A stretch of DNA of 64,000 bases, taken from NCBI GenBank assembly GCA_900708905.1, contig CAADRB010000011.1:2679262-2743261 (forward strand). The letters are read 5' to 3'. The position numbers and the translations under genes are program-made. Positions 1 through 12,265 of this stretch are shown in pieces. Position 1 is the stretch's first letter. Every line of letters starts with the position of its first letter. This stretch comes from Hymenolepis diminuta (lineage: Eukaryota > Platyhelminthes > Cestoda > Cyclophyllidea > Hymenolepididae). The notes under the pieces are model-generated. The model was given only the letters and a program-made list of their open reading frames with translations. It was not told the DNA's origin and searched no databases.

Positions 1-1
1 C

Positions 2-175
2 GCTTTTGGCGATTCGGCAAGATCAGAGATATTTGTGGCGGCTTACCCAGATCCGGACGCCAACGTCCACATTGTGCAGCGTGGTATCGCACCATGCTAT
101 GATGATATCTTCTCTGCTAATTGCCCTGGGGTTTTGACCCGTGATGACTTCCGAGGGACTGCGGCAGTGTCATAA
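2..175 (+). CDS. 3' end of an unidentified gene (last 57 codons)
   Basis: An open frame enters from the left edge at base 2 and ends at the TAA at 173-175. It begins AFGDSARSEIFVAAY and ends DDFRGTAAVS. Its base composition is clearly richer in G+C than the DNA just after the stop, and codon choice looks like real coding sequence (many GAT/GAC, GTG and GCx codons), unlike the AT-rich frames nearby. I do not recognise the family. The start and upstream exons lie outside the window, and no acceptor site is visible before base 2, so this is the inside of a terminal exon. An AATAAA lies near 838 but is far away, so the transcript end is open. Confidence 0.55.
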   Translation, partial: AFGDSARSEIFVAAYPDPDANVHIVQRGIAPCYDDIFSANCPGVLTRDDFRGTAAVS

Positions 176-1080
176 ATTGTGCGCATTGATGCATAGATGC
201 AGGCATTTTGTTCACCAGACGTGTTGAGATGGCGTCAGAATGAATGAGAGCTGAATCTCCAAAATGTCTTGGTTAGTGCAGTCACATTCGAGCAAAACCG
301 AAACTCTTTTCCCGTTCTAAACGATCGACATAGGTGAATGCTAAAAGTAAAGAGACGGAGAAAATCGGTCTTTCTAAGCCTGTTTCTTGATCAAGTAGAA
401 CAGTATCAAAAGCGGTTGCACAAAACGACTGTCCTACTTTCTACCTTGGATCCAGTTATGCGCTCTCAAACGAATGCTTCTTGGTTTCACATTAACCTTA
501 TTTTCGTTGGATCTATCCAAAGATTCTTCTATCTAACCCTGCTCAAATCGTGTTCGTGAAGTTATGTCCATTAAATCTACCTCCACCGGTACCATCATTT
601 ACAGCATCCGCCAGGTTTTCGTTAATCAGGTCTCTTTTACTCTGTTTGGGGACTTTCATCATGGTCTCAATACCTCCCTCATTCAAAAGCAGAGAGCATT
701 GAATTTAGGAACAAAACAATATAGAATAATCCTTGGGAATGCATGAGTCGGAACAATGGGATAGTAAGCGAATAATGTTTGACGTAATAGGTTTTGTCGA
801 CTGGTTGAAAGTTGATACCAGAATGGACGCATCTGCGAATAAAAGTAAAAAATGTATGCGAATTCAATTTGACAATAACGCATCAAGATGTGCAAATGAA
901 AATGTAGAAAATCGATTAATAATTTTTATCACTACAGTTTTGAAGGTTAAAATCTTTGTTGAAAGTCTTTTGATGTTACGGTTGCTATTATAAACACCTG
1001 CAGGTTTGAAAAGGCAAGTGCAATGAGTTGAATTTACTCTCTTAGGAAAACGTGGACATATTTGTTTATATAACAATATA

Positions 1081-1232
1081 CGGCGATAGCACAACCATAT
1101 ACGTGTTCACCTGCGAAGCTAAAGGTTATGAATTCGATACCCACCGGCGCCCACTCAGTGAATAGAATGGCAAACTGCACTGGCCAATAAAGGAGGTGGC
1201 AGAAATTGAGTTTCTCAACGGGGAAGCTCTAC
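1081..1232 (+). repeat. tRNA-like SINE copy 1
   Basis: The stretch carries the family's order of blocks: a head resembling a tRNA A-box region, then GGTTATGAATTCGATACCC (a B-box-like GTTCGA loop) at about 1123-1141, then the shared body with CACTCAGTGAATAGAATGG and CACTGGCCAA. The same blocks recur at about ten places in the window on both strands. The copy is old and has no clear A-tail. Confidence 0.55.
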
Positions 1233-2179
1233 AGTGCTACTCCATTGCAAAACGTTTAAATAGGAATTGAAACAAAAAAACATTAAATTGGTGATTTAAG
1301 AGCATTGGATAAAAGTGTAATCTTAGATGTACTCCGAATAAAAAATATCTGCATTCTGACTGAAGGCACTTATTCAACTCATCTTTAATATTACTTTTAA
1401 TCGTTAATTTTTCCATCAACTGAACTTTTAAAAAGGCTTGATGCCGCCAATTTGAGCAACTGCGTTGTTCCTTGAAAAAAAAAGTATACCAGCCGATAAG
1501 AGTGTATGGAGGATAACAATTGTTGAATCTTTGAACTGAGTAACCTAAACAAAAAATAATATTGTGCCAGAGGTTGAATTTGATAAAAATTAACTCTAAT
1601 TTCAAAAGAAAAACAAGGAATATCTCATGAAGAACTAATATATTTCTATGTAAGGTTTAATAATATGGGATGGATACAAGTAAACCTTACTGAAAGAAGG
1701 GCCATTTTAAAATTCCTTGGCTGCGAAAAGTAGAGCTTACCAATAATTTTACAATAAACAATGAAACAGAATAAAGATGACTGATCAGGGGAAGTATGGT
1801 CACATTTAACAGAGAATATTAAGGCTGCAAGAATGAGATTCAAGGAAACAGGAGAACCTTACTTAATATGAGCTCTCAAAGCATCAGATCAACTGCTTTT
1901 TTCAAATTAAGTTAGATCAGACACGTTCTTTCTTTTTATTACCTTCCTCATACGGAAATCTGGATGAAAAATACTCACTTGATTTCGCAGCTATCCTCTT
2001 CGCATAATTACCGCAGAGCCCATCTACCATCCATCAGTTCACCTCATCTTGCTTTCATTTGAAAACAGTCAATGACACCGAGGGTCCGAACATAGAATTT
2101 CTCTTTTGCTCGCACATTTCGGTTGTGGTTGATGTTCCATAATACTAGACATATATGTATTTCTAAGATTCATCATCCG

Positions 2180-2520
2180 AATTTCACCTTCTTTCTCAAC
2201 GAACACCTTATTAGCTTACTCCTTAGTTGACACAAAGAGTTAATGTCGCTAGTTTTAACCCACTGTGTATCCCCAATATTGTGTCCTCTATTTATTCACG
2301 TAACCTGACTTAACACTGGTCTTGCACCAAACAGTCCTACGTGTCTAGGCGCTGATTTAGATTTGAGACAAATTTATCTTGTTACTTCTAGGCCAGTCGC
2401 ATTCTCAAGTCTTCCTCAATATCCTTCTTATATCCTAATCATAGTTAACATTAAGTCTAATAACTGGCGAAGAGTAGGGGATGGAAAAGCTGCTGAGGAT
2501 AAAGTCAAGGTATAAAGAGT
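2180..2520 (-). mobile_element. LINE 3' fragment, badly decayed
   Basis: Two blocks match the downstream part of the LINE relic at 4925-6330 in the same order: TTCTTTCTC(A/C)(A/C)CGAACACCT near 2190, and a block containing CTTCTTATATCCTAATC near 2420-2450. There is no reading frame. It is assigned to the same family only by this similarity, and the ends are approximate. Confidence 0.35.
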
Positions 2521-4924
2521 CATTTGGTTTTTGGATTCTGGTTGCGCAATTCTTACTTAGCGGGCAGTCTACGTTCCAAAATCCAAATTTCTTGAATCGT
2601 CACCTGGATTACTGAGCGAATTAGTGGTCGCCGTATCCAATAGGCCACCTAATAGGTTCGTTTTTATATTAAATTATTTTACCAAGGCTTTGCGTAAACC
2701 ACATTTTCCATTTTATTATAATTATTTAAAACATCGGAAGAAATTTAATTAGTTTTAATATTGACATAATTAACTGTGAAATAATCATGTTAACGAAATA
2801 CATCTCATTTTTTCCAGCAGCTGCTTCCTTATTAGAATGTATGTACATGCTATTATAAATGGATTTACATGTTAATCCACACAAAATTACATGATTTTTT
2901 CGAGTGTCAAATCGCTGCTGCTTTTAGTCACAAAAAACATTAGCAGAAATGACAATTTCGATAGAGAGGGAGACGTTTAAGGCAAACAGAAGGCTTTTTT
3001 TTAAAATGAGCTGGTTTATTTTTGCAGTTTATAAGTGTATGGTAGAAAAAAGTATGGGTAATAATAAGTGCTTACTTATGGCTAAAGTATACCGCAGGAA
3101 ATATTTAAAAGACATCAATAATTAGCCAGACTTTTGTGTAGCCCTATTGCTTCATACCAGCGTTAAACCGTCATGCTTATCGATTTTCCTGATTCTCTAA
3201 CTCCCAAAATGTCAAGCTTCGCTGAGTCTGCCTGTGATGACTTCTTTTTTCCAAGTTTGTTTACCGATTTTATCTGTTACGTTGTTTTACTCAGCTACTT
3301 TTTGAATTTACTCTTTAGAAGGCTTTTCTCTGATATAAGTATTCACCCAGCTTCTGTTACTTTCCTACCTGGCATTGATCGCAAAATCTTAGCATGTTTA
3401 CTACTCTGTTATGCTGGAATTCCTTGTCAGTCCTATTTTGGGTGTTGAGAAATACAAGTAAATCGAGGTGGCGTTATCAACCACGAAATAAAATCTCTCG
3501 GATATAGTTGAAACTTATAAAAGCATTCAGGAAAGTGTTTTCTAACCATCATTTGGGTGGAGAATGACTCATGGAATCACTCTGGTGAGAATCTCGAATT
3601 TCGCCGTTTTACTTTTTTAGCCAGGCTTAATCGGCCTGGTATGCACCTACTGGAATTGGTCCTGTAACGTCTCAGACGAGGACATTAACGACTGCGTCTC
3701 GGCGCACAGCTTAATTAATTATTAATTAGAATACTAAAGAGAGCACATGAGATTATAAACAAAGTTTTCAGTCAGGTGCATTTCTGAGTCATACTGTCCC
3801 ACCTGTCCACTACATTTTGGCGGAATAGATAAGACTGTCAAATTTTTTTACTCAAGGCTTTGCCCTAATTATCATGGTGATAACTCAGTGGTGGACTGAT
3901 GAAAATTGCGAATAGGTCGCCAAGTTCAGAAGGTCGGTAAAGAATAATCTTCTTAAAAGACGTGGGTAGGAATTTTAATAATTCTGAGTGCTTTTAGCGA
4001 GATCTGCCCGTGTGTAACGAGATGGGAAAAGGGAATTAATAATTTTGGTACAGGTCATTGACAGTTTACGTCTCGTTTCGCTACTAGAAGGCAAAAAGTG
4101 GTACATCAGTGCACCTTCAAATGATCGATTTAACACAAAAAAATCATGGAAACAAAATTAATGGGCATTCTGAGAAAAGCATGAGCTACACCTATGAATA
4201 GTTATTCTTTACCTCATCTAGATAAAACCAATTTCTTAAAGTTTAAAATTGTGAATTCTGGAAAAAAAATTTATTAAGATTCTAAGTGCGTTCAACTAAG
4301 ATAACTACGTCATTACTAATGAACAAAGAAAAGGATTAATTATTTAAAATGCAAATTATATTGATTAGATTTTTATTGAATAAATTAAAATTTTGTTCAA
4401 ATGAAATTGAGTAGTGCTTCGAAATGGTTAGTTATTCAAATTACTTTGATACGTCAGTATAACAAATATGATTCGATTTTATTTGTCCGTTGTAAGTTTC
4501 TCATTATTCTTAATTAAGTATTAATATTTTAAACTGGATTGAAATAATGCTGGTCGGATTTGAAAGAGGTTACGCTTGTAATTTTTTGAATTTATTGCAG
4601 AGATCATTTATCAGCATCTTTTAATAATTAATGCATGCCAGTTACGGATAATCAGTAGAGCTTTCTGCTTGAATATGTTTTTCCTCAATAACAACCCGAG
4701 GAACCGAAATTCACCTTTCCTACTTGATCAGACGCCAGATGTAGGAATCTTTCAGTTCTCATCTTGATGAGATCACTTAAGGTGGACGATACAGGTCAGT
4801 TAAGGCGAAAGGAAGAATAACAAAGGTCAAGCAGTTAAATGAAATGGAATTCAACCAAGATTTAATTAAATATTGAAATATATTAGGCCATTTAAGAGTT
4901 ATAGTTCAGACGTATCAAGCAAAT

Positions 4925-6330
4925 TTTGTCTTCTTTCTCACCGAACACCTGTTTAACATCCACTTGAAATTGCCTTAACCAACTCTTTGTGTGTAGATTT
5001 AGAAGTATACTCTTTTGGTAAATAACATTTCATTAACATTTTGGCTAGTATCTCATCTTCCCTGTGAAGATTTGTCCATAGATTCGTCTTTGTAATTTTG
5101 CGGCAAGATTGCTCTGAGGACCTTTTCTTCTAGGATCTTAATATCCACCTCTTTTCTGCTATCCTAATGCTAACATTTATTACCGTTGTCTGATAACCGT
5201 TAGTTTTCACCGGAGTTTTGGTGATAAGATCTGTTCGGTTGATAGGGGATTGAACAATCACCAAGTTGTCAAAAAAACTTTAACTCAGACCCTAGAAAAG
5301 ACAATTACTAACAAATCCCGAAAATTTATTCGACAAAAAATTCTTTAATTAAGTGTTTTAAATGAAAACCCATTACTGTTATTATCCACCTCACAATAGA
5401 CAAGTGTAGATTGGCAGAACGGAAAGATTGGTTCAATAAAGCACCTTAGATCCTAGAACAGGTCTAAACTTTATTGGTTGTTTTTTGGCCTTTAGGATAT
5501 TTGGCTTTGCAGTATCATCGGCTAGACCTTTACCATGCACTAGTGAGCCAAAGTAATCTTGTGTTTATCTATTTGGAGAAATGATTGATTCAAATCTGCA
5601 TAGACGTATATTCAGACTGTTTTATCATATGCCATTTCCATCACATATTTGCCTCTGGAGTAATTATTTATTCTGCTCTATTAACGGAGTGATAAGGTAT
5701 AGATCATCTACATATTCAAGATGTCCCAATAACTATTTGAATCCTGACGTCCAAATCATCATACGTTGCATAAGTTTCGGCTTCTATTGACTGGAGTACT
5801 ATATTGAGGACCTGGAGACCCCATTGAATCCCTGTCTAACGCCTCTCTTCGTAGTAAGTACCTCATTCAAGTCTCTGATGTTGCCTTTTGGGATATTTAG
5901 GAACTATATAATGCAGTTGACTACATTCCCTGATATAGGGAGCGCGTCAAAGGCTTTTCAAAAGTCAACAAAGATGAGAGCTATTCTTAGCCAACGATCA
6001 ATGGCCTCTTGAATTATTGTTTTCAGAGAGAGGATCGCATGTTCAGTGGATCTTTCGGCACGAAATCCCTTTGATTGTTTGACAGGCATCCTCTAATGTT
6101 GAAATTCAACCTTTTACAGACCATTGATGCAAAACTTATCAAGAAGGATAATACTTCTAGAATAAACAGGATCTGTCCTATCTCTCTTACCCTCGTAACT
6201 GTTTATTAGTTCAGCATTCATCCAGGATTGAGGTATTTGATCCCTGCCTTGTCAACAGTCATTAAAGTAATTTAGTAAAAGGTAATCCAATGAGGATTCA
6301 CTCCATTTGAATAATTTAGCTCGTAAACCA
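4925..6330 (-). pseudogene. Decayed LINE reverse transcriptase, RTE/CR1-like
   Basis: Read on the minus strand in broken frames, this shows the ordered landmarks of a non-LTR retrotransposon reverse transcriptase: IPQSWMNAELIN (the W...LI.LYKKGD region, about 6225), GFRAERSTEHAILSLK (about 6065-6015), ALIFVDF*KAFDAL with a stop inside (about 5985-5945), KRGVRQG (about 5845), and the catalytic EYVDDLYLIT with YVDD at 5714-5703. Many stops and frameshifts make it dead. No endonuclease domain was recognised upstream. The 3' part is shared with the fragment at 2180-2520. Superfamily assignment is from motif spacing only. Confidence 0.7.
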
Positions 6331-7753
6331 CGTAGTCCAGAACTCTTAGAAGGCTACAATCAGCGTTTGGCTAACTGAAGTTCTTTGGGAATTAAATTCC
6401 GTTTCTGCTGAGAAATTGGAAGCAGGTAGGGTCAGCAACCTAGCAGCTAGGACTGGGGCTAAAAGGAGCGCAGAGTTTGGGCTAACATAGGAGAACAGTA
6501 ACCATTAGCTAGAACATGAGGTATGTTCAAGCAGATACCCATTGCTTTAGAGAAGTGTAGTTGTAGGGGCAAAGTAGTCGCTTCCCTATAATTTTGTACC
6601 CTTTAATGGTTCTTAGCTTATCTATCTGCCTTTCAAGCATCTTATAGACTTTATGCCCACCCATATTAACTTACATTGTCTATAAGGCTTATTTTAATAA
6701 GGACTTATTTGGTTCACACCTCCCCAGAATTTATGCTTCATATGTTAGACTACAAGGTTCTATTTTTCAATCGGTGATCAATATATTACTGACAAATAAT
6801 GAGGATTTTCATAACAGGTCTGTTAACGTGGTTATCTGTCCAGGTAGAGGAGTCAATTTTGGTACTCAGGAGTGTGCATCGAATGAACAGAATGACCGAC
6901 CGTACCGTCAATTAAAAACTAGTAGATGAATAATAAAATTTAAGTTAACCCTCAAAGAGACACCAGTTTTTTTCTAGCCACGCATAACCACTGTAGATGA
7001 ACCTTCAGCATTAATGATCTTAAGAACTATTAATGAATCAAAGCAGATTTGGACGGACAGCTATATATCATTGAATAGATTTCAATTTACCGGAATTTCT
7101 AGAAAACGATGAATACGATGAAATAAGAGAAAACATTAGGGAAACAGTTTTAATGTTTTGAAATTCTTTATATGAAAAAAAAACCATTCATTTCCACTTA
7201 ATTTAAGTTAGCAGGCCACTTTTAAATCGACGGAAATCGATATTTAGATTCACTAATTAATTGCCCTATTTACAACTGCAAATCCAGATATAAAGAATCT
7301 AACACTTTCGTAATATTAGTTCATGATATCGTGCTCCATTTACTGTTAAAATGTAAAGAAATAGACAAAAATAAAGGAGAAATAGGGTGGGAGATAAAGA
7401 ATATTAAATGGACGATTTATTTTCGGGGAAAATATCCGTTATTTCTTTATAGCACCCCTATTCTTAGATTTGATCACGCGTCCCTCTTATTTGTAAGATA
7501 GACTGAGAGACGAGAGGAATTCCATCGAGTTCTGATAGTAGCTGAAGGGTAATATCTTGATCGTTTCTTATACGCCCTTCCATTACAAAGAAGACTACAG
7601 GGTGTTGAAGAATGAGAGGGCTGTAAGGTACAAAACACAAGACAGGAAAACATTTTCAACAGCAAAGATAAACAAATTTGTATAGATTCATCAAAAAATA
7701 ACAAAGTGAGCAGTTTTAGCAACTATGCATATAAAACAACAAGCAACAGATAG

Positions 7754-8070
7754 AACGAAGGTTTTTAATAGTAAAAAACAAACGAATTTATGCAAATATA
7801 AAAGAAAGATAAATCGAATAATTCAAGTAATTAACAGAACAAACATTTATTTAAAGTATCAAACATAAAACCGAACGAACAACCTAACAAACAACATATA
7901 GATGAATATGCGAAATATCACATTATAACCCGTACGAACGTTTTAATGGTAAACAAATCAAATAAAATTATCAAATTATCAAACTGACAGCAAAACAAAC
8001 AGTCTTAGTAGTAAAAAAACTAACGACTTCACATAAAATTATCAAAATATAAACCAAACAAACAGTCTGC
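7754..8070. repeat. Diverged tandem repeat, ~61-bp unit, about 5 copies
   Basis: The A-rich segment can be cut into units of about 59-63 bases, each starting with AAC and ending in a CGAACG- or CCAAACA-like block. The last two full units share ATAAAATTATCAAA and AAACAAACAGTCT. Earlier units are more diverged. Nothing suggests coding potential. Confidence 0.5.
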
Positions 8071-9727
8071 TATTTTCGAACTAGGTTTAAAATCCTTAGG
8101 GAAAATTATAAAAATCGAACAATATACCTTATTATTAGCATTTAGAAGAACAACATTAACTCATGAAATATCCTAACAAGATCTGCCCGGTTATGAAAAT
8201 TGATGATCTATAAGCATCAAATTTGTTTAATAGAAAAAACAATGAAAGTTATGGCAAATGCCAAATTTAAAAATCAGAAATAATTGCAAAAAATAGTTCG
8301 AAAAGACAAAAGTGGATGAATCAATTTCTAAAGAGACAAATGTGAATTAACACAGTCCTGATAATCATATACAATTTTTAGTTATAGAACTCTTGAATAA
8401 AATTGAGACATTAAACATGATATAAAACCTTCCAGAATACTGTAGAGGCAAAAAAATTTGTATCAATTTATATGGGAATCACCTTGAGATATTGTCCTAA
8501 ACATGATATAGTACGTACCCAAGTGTAAATACGTACCAAAGTTCGTTCACTCATTACGGTCATTGGATGAAAAGAAGCCGCTCTTAACATTTTCGTTTCG
8601 AAACGCGATATGAAAGGAAAGAAAATTAGTTCTGTTTTTAAAAGTAAACACCTACATGTAAAAGGCGACATCCATTTGATTTTATAACGTTACAGGGTTG
8701 AGAGTGATGTAGACTAGATTTGCTGGCAGCGAAACCGAATCTAAATACAAGCTAACCAGTCATCTTTATCTCTCTTTGATATGCTAATCACAAGGAACGA
8801 TACGGATGACGGTGATAGATGAATAACCAACGGTAGAGGTCCTAACTTGCAAAGAGAGGAAAAGGCCCAAACGATCAACACAGAGACAAGAAAACATGCA
8901 ATGTGCTCACTACAGTTCCGATCTCCTTTTGAGTTGCGTGTGTGACCTTTTTCCATTGTATATAGACCAACAATAAACCCAAAGCATTCTTAATTCTTTT
9001 TCCGCCCATTGCTGTAATACCTATTGTAAATAGAAGTGGTAATTGTCCACCTTAAATCATTCTATGTCCATCCAGTCAGTCTTACAATAGTGCCAACCTT
9101 AACTACATCAACAAACGAAAAATTAAAACAAAAATATGATGCATAAAATTTTGCATGAAGTAGTAGGGAAGCGGCACTTTAATTAAATTATTGAAACTGA
9201 TGTGAGCATACGCTTTGCTTTCAATTTTGTTTGATTATGATCCCATAATAATATTTTATTTAAGTAATTAATATGATTAATTAACTAATGAGAAGTGTTA
9301 AATTACCTCAAATTGTACCAGAAAATAAAAGAATCTTTTATCTAATAAAGAAAACATTATTTTATAATTATCATATTTTAATATCCAGTTTGCATAGCTC
9401 AGTGCCTTTTAAAAACAATGGGAATAACTCCACAATTATAGTTATTATGATTGACAAACCTTCTTAAAAAGATTTGGCCAAATATAGGTATTTAAATTTT
9501 ATCTCAAATACGTCTGGTTCATAAATTCCGTCAATGACAACTGAAAAACAAACTTTGACATGATATGGCCTCTCTTCTAGTATTTAACCGACAATTAGAT
9601 TTTCTCTGTTATAGCACTAATTAAAAATACAAACTGACTCAAAATCCGGGCAAAAGCAACTCAAAACATACACAATAGTAAGTTTTCGTATATTGCATAT
9701 TTTACATTTATAGTTATCACAAATAAG

Positions 9728-10032
9728 AGCTATAGCCAGCAGATGTCTATCATCACCTGGCGATTAGAAATGATTAACTGACGATAAGATCTCCTCTACA
9801 GTGCCCACAGGCGGTCCTGCTGTGTATTTGTGTGTGCACATAGATACCTAAAAAGATGTCGATCATCACGCCGAGACGAGACATAACTGACGTCATACGA
9901 AGAAATGCATTGTATATAAAAATATTTTACTAATTTATAAGTTGGTGGGTGGCTTGTCCACCACTCCCGAACTGATCGGGCGGTATGGGTGAATTGACTT
10001 GCTCCATCTATTCGATCGATGTGGCCCCGACA
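9728..10032 (+). mobile_element. Family A, solo-LTR-like element, copy 1
   Basis: This stretch, from GCTATAGCCAGCAGATG to GATGTGGCCCCGACAG, matches 34936-35256 over its whole length and matches 11325-11650 in reverse. The copies share a TATA box (TATATAAA at 9913-9920), a TGACGTCA palindrome just upstream (9888-9895) and a hairpin-forming GGTGG...CCACC block downstream. Length near 310-330 bp and internal promoter signals suggest an LTR without its internal region. No target-site duplication could be fixed by eye. Confidence 0.6.
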
Positions 10033-10255
10033 GAAAATAATATTTTTCCTAAAATAACACTTATATGTAAGATTCTTTGTTTTCCGCCTCTTAATTCTTG
10101 ATTCTTTTAATTCCCTTTTATTCGAACGAATATTTTTACATTACGGTTGTAAATGGTGTTTAATACAAATCGACCTATCGATACGAAAACGTGCGTCTTG
10201 TATTGATATAGTGGTTTGGGTCGTTTTGTATTGCGGTGTTGTCGGATCAATGCAA
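10033..10255 (+). repeat. Repeat B, copy 1
   Basis: The stretch from AAAATAATATTTTTC through TTGTATTGATATAGTGG to TTTTGTATTG matches the reverse complement of about 34245-34470. The best conserved core is CGATACGAAAACGTGCGTCT. Here it directly follows the family A element. Its class is unknown and it has no reading frame. Confidence 0.55.
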
Positions 10256-11324
10256 TGTCTTAGGGTATCTAGAGTCGGTTACAGTATCCTACAGAGAAGG
10301 GCAGATTACAATAATAGTGTAAGGAACTTTGTTTGAACAAGAGACAATTAAAGAAGCAGGAAGTAAAGAGGTGTGAAATAAAGAAGACTAAAAAGAATTA
10401 TTTTGAAGAAAAGAATATTTTCTTTTGTATAACAATATATGATCCATAAAAGACAGACAAATTTTTCATTTACCATTACTTTCGTTTAAGCATATTTAAG
10501 AATACGTCAATTTATTAAATGAGGTTAATAAACGCGTGAAGAATGACTCTCTATGCATTCCCAAAATTATTCTTTATTCGCATTCCCTATGGAAATGTCT
10601 TGGTTTCTCATCATCAAAGGCACAGTGATATCTTTATGTCCCTATAACTCCAACCCCTATCTGCCATATCTGAATAAGTTTGTCGATTTTTCTTTTTTTA
10701 CAACTGTCCCATTACATTTGAAATTACATCATTACTCATACCTCAATCGCGTCCTTGGCCAAGTGACTCATACAAGCTATCTTTTTATTTCCACTGAGAC
10801 ACACAGACAGACATATCCCTATCATACACTTCTTACGCTGCCCTCCCATCGCCTTTGTTCCTTATCTCTACCTTACCCGCTTGAATCCACAATTTTTGGT
10901 CTTCTCTTCTAGAACTGATGTTAGCTGTTGACGTTAGTTATTATCTTAATCCCAACATTCTAAGTTGGTAAGATAAATTTAGGAATTACATCGTCCATTT
11001 ATAACAAATTTAATAATTAATCTCAGGAGTTTGATTAATGTAGGTCAGTATAGGGGACTAAAATGAATATGTTGTAAGGGTTCTGCATCGTCGTATCATA
11101 GGACTTTTTACCTAATTTGGCCTCTGTTTGGTTCTCATAGACTTTAAAAGTTTATGATCGAGCCTAGATATGGCATTCATTAATAAATGCGATTATCTTG
11201 CCTTTTCTTCATGGAATATGAAAACTTATAAATAAAAATTTCATTAATCAAGGACATTCTAGTTTTTTGTGCACTTGTGCTCTCGGATCATGTGCTTCAA
11301 ACTGGAGTACGAAACCTGTAATGA

Positions 11325-11650
11325 CGTGAGGTCTATCTAAACCACATCAGTCGAATATTTGGAATAAATCAAGCCACTCATGTCGCCAGATTAGTTCGGA
11401 GGTGGCGGGATAGCCACTCCAACCTATTAATTAGTAAATTAGATTTTTATACGAAACATTTCTTCGTATGACGTCAGTCATATCTTGTCGTCGGAATTTC
11501 GGCCTGGTGATAGACACCTGTCTAGGTATCTATGTGCACACAAGCAAATACACAACGGGATCGCCTGTGGACACTATAGTGGAGATCTTGTCGCCAGTCA
11601 ATCATTTCTGACTGCCAGATTTTGATAGACGTCTGCTGGCTATGGCAAAA
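11325..11650 (-). mobile_element. Family A, solo-LTR-like element, copy 2 (reverse)
   Basis: Reverse-complement copy of the element at 9728-10032. It keeps the TGACGTCA palindrome (11469-11476), the TATA-like CGTATAAAA block and the GGTGG/CCACC-type hairpin block, and ends with GCCAGCAGACG on the minus strand. Repeat B is not next to this copy. Confidence 0.6.
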
Positions 11651-12230
11651 CCATATAACTTGGATCATTTAGTCTTGATGGAGCGGACAAAAGTAATGGC
11701 CAAGTAAGGTACTATTATGAATGTATTTAAGTGATATTGGGGGATGTGATATCAAAATCCGATTGAATCGGACAACATGTCAGATTCTAAGATAAGGAAA
11801 GAAGTGAATTAAAGTTTATGGAATTTAAAATGGAAAAATCTAACAGTTAAAATATTATGGAATATAAATACTGGAAAGTAGCGGAGACTAAAGATCTAGC
11901 AATGCAAGAAAACTTAATTAAATTTCAATAAATCCATATTCATCTATATTAAGTATTTTTATTATCCAGTTATTTATGATAATGACTTTGTTTTCTTTAC
12001 TGATTGGCTATCATTATCAATTTTACTCTGCTTTCATTGGGCATTTTCTTAAGTGTCCTTGAATCCTGGTTGACGAGCTCCTTATTTGGTGGACCTTTCC
12101 ATGAAGTTAGTTCTGCCTTTCCGTTTAACTGATGTTAAACATTATATATTTTATAATATTTCTTCATCATCGAATTATTTAAAGCTTTGTTTCAGCTTGA
12201 TTATACTACTCCATACTTTATCACCTATAA

Positions 12231-12240
12231 TTTATTTCAG
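12231..12240 (+). promoter_or_regulatory. Splice acceptor 26 nt before the INPP4 start; possible trans-splice site
   Basis: TTTATTTCAG at 12231-12240 is a strong acceptor. The exon that follows has an ATG in frame with the PH domain at 12266 and no clear upstream coding exon. In flatworms such a site may receive a spliced leader. Equally it may be an ordinary acceptor for an upstream exon not recognised here. Confidence 0.35.
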
Positions 12241-12265
12241 ATTCAACGGTACGGATCTCGGATAT

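Larger units (their letters stand above)
176..12240. other. Intergenic region, repeat-rich, no supportable gene
   Basis: About 12 kb of AT-rich DNA between the fragment at the left edge and the INPP4 gene. Open frames of 60-120 codons occur, but none has family similarity, splice context or a change in composition. Recognisable content is given separately: a SINE (1081-1232), LINE fragments (2180-2520 and 4925-6330), a ~61-bp tandem array (7754-8070), two copies of the solo-LTR-like family A (9728-10032 and 11325-11650) and one copy of repeat B (10033-10255). Stretches such as 2530-4900, 6350-7750 and 8080-9720 show nothing I can name. Upstream 5' exons of INPP4 could still be hidden here. 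Confidence 0.5.

Noticed and set aside
1237..1605. 122-codon open frame on -
   Set aside because: AT-rich composition gives Phe, Asn and Lys runs. No conserved motif, and it abuts a SINE copy.
7754..8070. Possible CRISPR-like array
   Set aside because: Units are diverged tandem repeats without constant repeats and unique spacers, and the genome is eukaryotic.
10553..10912. 119-codon open frame on +
   Set aside because: Rich in Leu, Tyr, Ser and His from pyrimidine-rich DNA, with no family similarity and no splice or promoter context.
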